Assembly (NCBI RefSeq): GCF_015354575.1
Contig: NZ_JACAFQ010000009.1
Location: 62,001 to 126,000 of the forward strand
Direction of reading: 5' to 3'
Length of the DNA stretch: 64,000 nucleotides
Source of the DNA: Pseudomonas sp. UFMG81
GTDB taxonomy: Bacteria > Pseudomonadota > Gammaproteobacteria > Pseudomonadales > Pseudomonadaceae
Numbering within the stretch: position 1 is the first letter of the stretch; every line of letters starts with the position of its first letter. This document shows, piece by piece, positions 58,684 through 64,000 of the stretch. The translations under genes were made by a program, and so were the position numbers. Below the pieces are notes generated by a model. It did not search any database and had not been told where the DNA came from. It saw nothing but the letters and a program-made list of their open reading frames with translations.

Positions 58684-59571
58684 ATGAGTAGTGCGTTGCC
58701 TTCGCTGGGTTTTGCCGGGATCGGCCTGATGGGGCTGCCGATGTGTCGCCGCCTGTTGGCGGCCGGCTATCCGCTGACGGTGTGGAACCGCAGCCCGGAC
58801 AAATGTGCCGAGCTGGTGGCTGCGGGGGCGCGCCTGGCCGCCAGCCCTGCCGAGCTGTGCAAGGACACCGATGTGGTGCTGCTGTGCCTGGCCGACACCG
58901 CGGTGGTGCGCGACGTGGTGTTCGGTGAGCAGGGCATCGCCAAGGGCGGGCGCACTGGCCAGCTGCTGGTGGACTTCTCCAGCCTCGAGCCCACCGCCAC
59001 CCGCGAGATGGCCGCGGAGCTGGCAGCCCTGTGCGGCATGGCCTGGTTGGATGCCCCGGTGTCCGGCGGCACGCCAGGAGCCGAGGCGGGTACCCTGGCG
59101 ATCATGGTGGGTGGCGAGGCGGATGACCTGGCGCGCGTTCGCCCGGTATTGCTGACCCTCGGTCAGCGGGTGACGCACATGGGCGCGGTGGGTGCCGGGC
59201 AGGTGACCAAGGCGTGCAACCAGATGATCGTTGCCTGCAATGCGTTGGTGATCGCCGAGGTGGTGGCGCTGGCCGAACAGTCAGGGGTGGATGCGCGGCT
59301 GATCGCCGAAGCCCTGGCCGGTGGTTTCGCAGACTCCAAGCCCTTGCAGATCCTCGCGCCACAAATGGCCGAGAGCCGTTTCGAACCAATCAAGTGGCAT
59401 GTACGCACCCTGCTCAAAGACCTCGATACTGCGGTCGGCTTCTCCCGTGAGCAGGGTTCGGCGACACCGCTCAGTGGCCTCGCCGCGCAATTGATGCGCT
59501 TGCATGGTAGCCAGGGTTATCTGCAAAAAGATCCGGCGACCCTGGTAGAGCTGTATCGGCGCAAGGACTGA
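58684..59571 (+). CDS. 3-hydroxyisobutyrate dehydrogenase-family protein
   Basis: This 295-residue NAD(P)-dependent beta-hydroxyacid dehydrogenase has the dinucleotide site GFAGIGLMGLPMCRRLLAAG, the substrate motif DAPVSGGTPGAEAGTL and the catalytic-lysine region GAGQVTKACNQMI. The family includes MmsB, GarR and glyoxylate reductases, and the exact substrate is uncertain. ATG 58684 has GGAG 6 nt upstream and is preferred to TTG 58678. The last 101 bp overlap the tail of the convergent MHYT-GGDEF-EAL gene. Confidence 0.85.
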   Translation: MSSALPSLGFAGIGLMGLPMCRRLLAAGYPLTVWNRSPDKCAELVAAGARLAASPAELCKDTDVVLLCLADTAVVRDVVFGEQGIAKGGRTGQLLVDFSSLEPTATREMAAELAALCGMAWLDAPVSGGTPGAEAGTLAIMVGGEADDLARVRPVLLTLGQRVTHMGAVGAGQVTKACNQMIVACNALVIAEVVALAEQSGVDARLIAEALAGGFADSKPLQILAPQMAESRFEPIKWHVRTLLKDLDTAVGFSREQGSATPLSGLAAQLMRLHGSQGYLQKDPATLVELYRRKD

Positions 59572-61735
59572 GTTCGCAGGCCTGGCGGTCCAGCCGTTGC
59601 AGCACCGCGCGCAGTTCGGCAAAGGGTACCGGCCGGCTGAGCAGGTAGCCTTGCAGGTAGTCGCAGCCGTGGGCGGCGAGGAATTCACGCTGTTCCTGCG
59701 TTTCGACGCCCTCGGTGACCACTTTCAGGTGCAGGGTGTGGGCCATGATGATGATGGCCTGGACGATCTCGCGGTCTTTCTGGCTGGCGGGCACATCCTG
59801 GACGAACGAGCGGTCGACCTTGAGCACATCCAGCGGCAGGCGCTTGAGGTAGGCCAGCGATGAATAACCGGTGCCGAAGTCGTCGATCGACAGGGCTACG
59901 CCCTGTGCGCGAATGCGCTTGAGCAGGCTGATGGTGTGCTGGATGTCGCCCATCAGGGCGTTTTCGGTCACCTCCAGTTCCAGCTGCAGGGGTGAAAGGC
60001 CGGCCTGGAACAGCGCCATCTCGACTTCGGTGGCCAGTTCTTCACGCCCCAGGGTGAGCGCCGAGCAGTTCACCGTGACCTTGAGGCCGCCATGGCCAAG
60101 CCGATTGAGCCGGGCCAGGTCCTCGCAGGCCCGGCGCAGCACCCACAGGTCGAGTTCGGTGATCAGGCCGTTGGCCTCGGCGATGCCGATGAAGCGGTCC
60201 GGGCCCAGCAGGCCGTGCTGGGGATGTTCCCAGCGCACCAGGGCTTCGAGCTTGGCCACCCGGCCGCTGCGCAGGTCGAAGATCGGCTGGTAGTGCACGC
60301 GCAGGCCCCGTTCCTCGAACAGCGCCACGCGCAGCTCTTCCTCCAGTTGCAGCTCCAGGGTGGCGCGGGTCTTCAGGCCGCTGTTGAAGAAGTTCAGGCT
60401 GTTGCGCCCGCAACCTTTGGACTGATACAGCGCGAGGTCGGCGTGCTTGAGCAGTTCCTCGGCACTGGTGCCGTCGTCCGGGTAGATGCTGATACCAATG
60501 CTGGTGGTCATGACCATACGCCGGCCACCCAGGTCGATCGGTTCCTTCATCCGCTGCATGATCCGTTGTGCCAGGTGGCGTGCCTCGTCGCGGCTGTTGA
60601 GCGTGGTGACGATGCAGAATTCGTCGCCGCCGAAGCGCGCCACCAGGTCGAGGCCGCGGGTGGCCGCCTTGATATGCCCGGCGATCACCTTGAGCAACTC
60701 GTCGCCCGCGGCGTGCCCGAGGCTGTCGTTGATCCGCTTGAAGTGGTCGATGTCGAGGAACATCACCGCCAGCATGCCCTGGCTGCCGGCCTGTTCGGCC
60801 AGCCGTTCGGCGAACACCTGGTTGAAGCCTCGGCGGTTGACCAGGTTGGTCAGCGCGTCGTAGTGCGCGGCCTGCTGCAGCGAAGCGCGGGCTTGGTCGA
60901 GTTGGCTGAGCAGCACGTTGACCCGGCGCAGGTCGTGCTCTTTGCTTTGCAGTTTCTTGTCGGCCAGCGCCGCGCTGATGCTGCTGCCACTGATCAGCAG
61001 GGTGATGAAGGCGATGGTCAGCGCCAGTTGCAGGCTGTTGTCGCCGGAGGTCAGGCGTAGCGCGGTTTCGCTGGGGATCACCAGGGTCATCGCGGCCATG
61101 CCGGTGAAGTGGGTGAAGATGATGCCGCCGGCCATGAGCAGGCTGGCGCCGCACTTCATCATCAGGTTCAGGGTGCCGCCGCCCTGTCGGAAATGCCCGG
61201 CCAGCAGCAGCGCCACCAGGCTGGTGGCCACGGCGATGGCCAGCGAAGCCAGCAGCAGTTCACCCTGGTAATACTGACGGGCAGTGGTTTGCAGGGCGGC
61301 CATGCCGGTGTAGTGCATCAGGCCGATGCCCAACCCGATGAACAGCGCGGTGCGCAGGTAGTGGTGCAGGCGCATCTCGCCGCGGTCGAGGCTGTCCATC
61401 GCCAGCCAGGCGGCCAGCAGGGCGATGAGCAGGGACAGGCCGGTGAGCGGGACGTCGTAGTGGATCTCCAGCGGGGCCTGGAAGGCCAGCATGCTGATGA
61501 AGTGCATGGCCCAGATCCCGCCGGCCAGGCAACAGGCGCCGAGGATGCGCCACTGCCGGCGCGCCAGGCGGTCTTCGCAATGGCTTTGCCGCTCGGCCAT
61601 GTCCAGTGTGGCGAAGCAGGCCGCACACGCGACGGCGAAGGCGAGCAGCACCAGGTAGGGGTTGTGTCGGCAATCGAGGATGATCTGTCCGGTGCTTGGC
61701 AGCCCGGCGAACAATTGCAGTCCCAGCCACTCCAT
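59471..61735 (-). CDS. MHYT-GGDEF-EAL c-di-GMP enzyme (MucR-like)
   Basis: This 754-residue inner-membrane protein has seven or so helices with three MHYT motifs (MHFIS 77-81, MHYTG 140-144, THFTG 208-212), proposed to bind metal and sense a gas. The diguanylate cyclase domain has GGDEF at 369-373 with an I-site RGLD at 360-363. The phosphodiesterase domain has EALVRW from 497 and DDFGTGYSSL. Both catalytic motifs are intact, so synthesis and breakdown are both possible. P. aeruginosa MucR, with the same layout, links c-di-GMP to alginate. ATG 61735 has AAAGGGG upstream. Confidence 0.9.
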   Translation of the reverse strand: MEWLGLQLFAGLPSTGQIILDCRHNPYLVLLAFAVACAACFATLDMAERQSHCEDRLARRQWRILGACCLAGGIWAMHFISMLAFQAPLEIHYDVPLTGLSLLIALLAAWLAMDSLDRGEMRLHHYLRTALFIGLGIGLMHYTGMAALQTTARQYYQGELLLASLAIAVATSLVALLLAGHFRQGGGTLNLMMKCGASLLMAGGIIFTHFTGMAAMTLVIPSETALRLTSGDNSLQLALTIAFITLLISGSSISAALADKKLQSKEHDLRRVNVLLSQLDQARASLQQAAHYDALTNLVNRRGFNQVFAERLAEQAGSQGMLAVMFLDIDHFKRINDSLGHAAGDELLKVIAGHIKAATRGLDLVARFGGDEFCIVTTLNSRDEARHLAQRIMQRMKEPIDLGGRRMVMTTSIGISIYPDDGTSAEELLKHADLALYQSKGCGRNSLNFFNSGLKTRATLELQLEEELRVALFEERGLRVHYQPIFDLRSGRVAKLEALVRWEHPQHGLLGPDRFIGIAEANGLITELDLWVLRRACEDLARLNRLGHGGLKVTVNCSALTLGREELATEVEMALFQAGLSPLQLELEVTENALMGDIQHTISLLKRIRAQGVALSIDDFGTGYSSLAYLKRLPLDVLKVDRSFVQDVPASQKDREIVQAIIIMAHTLHLKVVTEGVETQEQREFLAAHGCDYLQGYLLSRPVPFAELRAVLQRLDRQACELSPCADTALPGSPDLFADNPGYHASASIARRGH

Positions 61736-61896
61736 TGCAGGCCCCTTTGTCGCGTTCGCACTCGTCCCCACAAGTGCGGCTGGAGACTGTTCCTGCTGGA
61801 GTATAGGAACGAGTGTTTAAGCCTTCCTGATTAATGGCACTTTGGTTACTACCATTTGGATATGAGGCTAATAGCGCGGGGGTCTAAATGGAGAGG

Positions 61897-61977
61897 CGCC
61901 CCATCGCCGCGGTTCGCCGCTGCGGCAAGCCGGCCCCACAGGGATTAGTGTGGGAGCCGGCTTGCCGGCGATGGGGG
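61897..61977. repeat. Inverted REP pair, left arm interrupted
   Basis: The right arm 61949-61977 (GGGAGCCGGCTTGCCGGCGA) is regular. The left arm 61897-61942 carries roughly 13 extra bases (CGGTTCGCCGCTG) inside its palindrome. Confidence 0.8.
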
Positions 61978-61994
61978 CAGAGGCGATATTGCGG

Positions 61995-64000
61995 TCAGCC
62001 AGCCACCAGCACGCGGATGGCCTCCAGGCGCAGGGCCGCCTTTTCAAGCGCCGCCAGGCCGTCTTCGCGCTGCTTGCGCAGGGCGTCGATCTCGCTGTCG
62101 CGCACGCTCGGGTTGACCGCCTTGAGTGCGGTCAGGCGTGCCAGCTCTTCGTCGGCCTCGGCGGCCAGGCGTTGGCGAGCCTGCGAAACACGTTCGTCGT
62201 GGGTCGGCAGAATCTTGGCTTCGCCGGCGCCGATGCGCTTGGCCAGCACGTCGCGTTGGGCCTGGACGAACTTGTTGGCGCTGGCCTTGGGCACGCTTTC
62301 GAGCTGGTCGTTGAGGGTCTCGAAGGCCACTCGCGCGCCGAGGTCGTTGCCGTTGGCATCGAGCAGGCAGCGTAGCGCCGCCGGGGGCAGGTAGCGGCCC
62401 AGCTGCAAGCTGCGTGGTGCGACCACTTCGCTGACGTAGAGCAGCTCGAGCAGCACGGTGCCGGGCTTGAGCGCCTTGTTCTTGATCAGCGCCACCGCGG
62501 TGTTGCCCATCGAGCCGGACAGCACCAGGTCCATGCCGCCCTGCACCATGGGGTGTTCCCAGGTGAGGAACTGCATGTCCTCGCGCGACAGCGCCTGGCC
62601 GCGGTCGTAGGTGATGGTTACGCCTTCGTCGTCGCCCAGCGGGAAGCTGGCGTCGAGCATCTTCTCGCTGGGTTTGAGCACCAGAGCGTTTTCCGAATGG
62701 TCCTCGCTGTCGATGCCGAAGGCGTCGAACAGGGTTTCCATGTAGATCGGCAGGGCGAACTGGTCATCCTGCTCGAGAATCGCCTCGACCAGCGCCTGGC
62801 CTTCACCCGCGCCGCCGGAGTTGAGCTCCAGCAGGCGGTCGCGGCCGGTGTGCAGCTCGGCTTCCAGGCGCTCGCGCTCGCTGCGCGCCTCGGCCACCAG
62901 CTTGTCCCAGTCTTTTCCGCCTTCTCCCGCCAGCAGCGCCAGCAGGCGTGGGCCGAACTGGTGCTGCAGGGCGTTGCCGGTCGGGCAGGTGTTGAGGAAG
63001 GCGTTGAGGCCTTCGTGGTACCACTGGAACAGACGCTCCTGCGGGCTGTCCTGCAGGTACGGGATGTGCAGTTGGATCGTGTGCTTCTGGCCGATGCGGT
63101 CGAGGCGGCCGATGCGCTGCTCCAGCAGGTCGGGGTGGGCTGGCAGGTCGAACATCACCAGGTGATGGGCGAACTGGAAGTTGCGGCCTTCGCTGCCGAT
63201 CTCGGAGCAGATCAGCACCTGGGCGCCAAACTCCTCGTCGGCGAAGTAGGCGGCGGCGCGGTCGCGCTCGAGGATGCTCATACCCTCGTGGAACACCGTG
63301 GCCGGGATGCCGGAGCGCACGCGTAGGGCATCTTCCAGGTCCATGGCGGTCTCGGCGTGGGCGCAGATCACCAGGACCTTGGTGCGCTTGAGCATCTTCA
63401 GGGTGTCGACCAGCCAGTCGACCCGCGGGTCGAAGCGCCACCAGCGCTCGTCGTCAGCGGGCTCGCCCTGGGCCTGGAAGGCCACTTCCGGGTACAGCTC
63501 GGCACGTTCGCCGGATGGCAGGGCGGCATATTGTTCCGGGTTGGCCAGCGGGTAGGGGTGCAACTGGCGCTCGGGGAAGCCCTGGATTGCCGCGCGGGTG
63601 TTGCGGAACAACACGCGACCAGTACCGTGGCGGTCGAGCAGCTCGCGGATCAGGCGAGCACTGGCCTGGGTGTCGCCGTCGCTGACCGCGGCCAGCAACG
63701 CCTCGCCTTCGGCACCGAGGAAACCTTCGATGGTGGCGTGGGCCTTGGGCGACAGGCGGCCTTCGTCGAGCAGCTCCTGCACGGCTTCGGCCACCGGGCG
63801 ATAGTGCTCGCTCTCGGCGCGGAACGCGGCCAGGTCGTGGAAGCGGTTGGGGTCGAGCAGGCGCAGGCGGGCGAAGTGGCTGTCCTGGCCGAGCTGTTCG
63901 GGGGTCGCGGTGAGCAGCAGCACACCGGGGACGACTTCGGCCAGTTGCTCGACCAGGGCGTATTCGGGGCTCGCCTGCTCTTCGTGCCACACCAGGTGGT
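61995..64000 (-). CDS. rapA: RNA polymerase-associated helicase RapA (partial)
   Basis: The C-terminal 668 or so residues of RapA (HepA) are present; the N-terminal part lies beyond the window end. RapA is a Swi2/Snf2 ATPase that rides on RNA polymerase and helps recycle it. The visible part begins just after the DEAH box ([19 protein letters not shown]) and shows motif [27 protein letters not shown], motif [26 protein letters not shown] and [10 protein letters not shown]. The frame is open to the edge and the C-terminus is complete. Confidence 0.94.
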   Translation of the reverse strand, partial: HLVWHEEQASPEYALVEQLAEVVPGVLLLTATPEQLGQDSHFARLRLLDPNRFHDLAAFRAESEHYRPVAEAVQELLDEGRLSPKAHATIEGFLGAEGEALLAAVSDGDTQASARLIRELLDRHGTGRVLFRNTRAAIQGFPERQLHPYPLANPEQYAALPSGERAELYPEVAFQAQGEPADDERWWRFDPRVDWLVDTLKMLKRTKVLVICAHAETAMDLEDALRVRSGIPATVFHEGMSILERDRAAAYFADEEFGAQVLICSEIGSEGRNFQFAHHLVMFDLPAHPDLLEQRIGRLDRIGQKHTIQLHIPYLQDSPQERLFQWYHEGLNAFLNTCPTGNALQHQFGPRLLALLAGEGGKDWDKLVAEARSERERLEAELHTGRDRLLELNSGGAGEGQALVEAILEQDDQFALPIYMETLFDAFGIDSEDHSENALVLKPSEKMLDASFPLGDDEGVTITYDRGQALSREDMQFLTWEHPMVQGGMDLVLSGSMGNTAVALIKNKALKPGTVLLELLYVSEVVAPRSLQLGRYLPPAALRCLLDANGNDLGARVAFETLNDQLESVPKASANKFVQAQRDVLAKRIGAGEAKILPTHDERVSQARQRLAAEADEELARLTALKAVNPSVRDSEIDALRKQREDGLAALEKAALRLEAIRVLVAG

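Overview
The window looks like chromosomal DNA of a Pseudomonas, most probably of the P. putida group. The evidence is the high GC content, a complete Wsp chemosensory operon, the gene order OmpA-lipoprotein / DUF4398 / ppc / adk / tsaB, a braC-type liv operon, and many inverted REP pairs of the kind common in P. putida. I saw no rRNA, tRNA, prophage, intact insertion sequence or CRISPR array.

Layout. At 101-242 there is a MITE-like hairpin element. From 318 to 8376 on the minus strand lies a putrescine-type ABC importer (ydcSTUV) followed by patD, with a second PatD-like aldehyde dehydrogenase and a LysR regulator upstream. From 8531 to 17740 come a DUF533 protein and wspABCDEFR, which controls c-di-GMP. 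prfB (17963-19058), with its programmed +1 frameshift, and lysS follow. The stretch 20850-25670 holds a TetR regulator, a lipoprotein, a three-gene overlapping group (DUF1704 putative metallopeptidase, alpha/beta hydrolase lipoprotein, small membrane protein) and a RelE/RelB-type toxin-antitoxin pair beside REPs. From 25812 to 36463 are two envelope lipoproteins, ppc, adk, tsaB, several conserved orphan genes and rsmJ.

Between 36464 and 37538 is a gene-free, repeat-dense island. It contains an 8-bp minisatellite, two inverted 235-bp copies of a highly structured repeat, a REP pair and two hexanucleotide arrays. Next come a CopD-like protein, dinG with a candidate LexA box, an agarase-like glycoside hydrolase, an EstB-like serine hydrolase, an OmpA lipoprotein with a Lys/Ala/Pro tail, pdxH, a SlyB-like lipoprotein, nhaA and a FAD-dependent oxidoreductase.

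The last part (49618-64000) carries a COG3650-type lipoprotein, livFGMHK for branched-chain amino acid uptake, a DUF2288 protein, a 726-residue protein with most loop signatures of the tubulin/FtsZ GTPase fold, a 3-hydroxyisobutyrate-dehydrogenase-family protein, a MHYT-GGDEF-EAL c-di-GMP enzyme, and the 3' part of rapA, which runs off the window.

Functional threads are polyamine and branched-chain amino acid import, two independent c-di-GMP modules (Wsp and the MHYT protein), translation (prfB, lysS, tsaB, rsmJ), and envelope lipoproteins. The least explained items are the tubulin-like protein, the structured 235-bp repeat with a compensatory stem change between its copies, and a 206-residue protein built from two repeated modules. 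Function calls rest on remembered family sequences and visible motifs; no database search was run.
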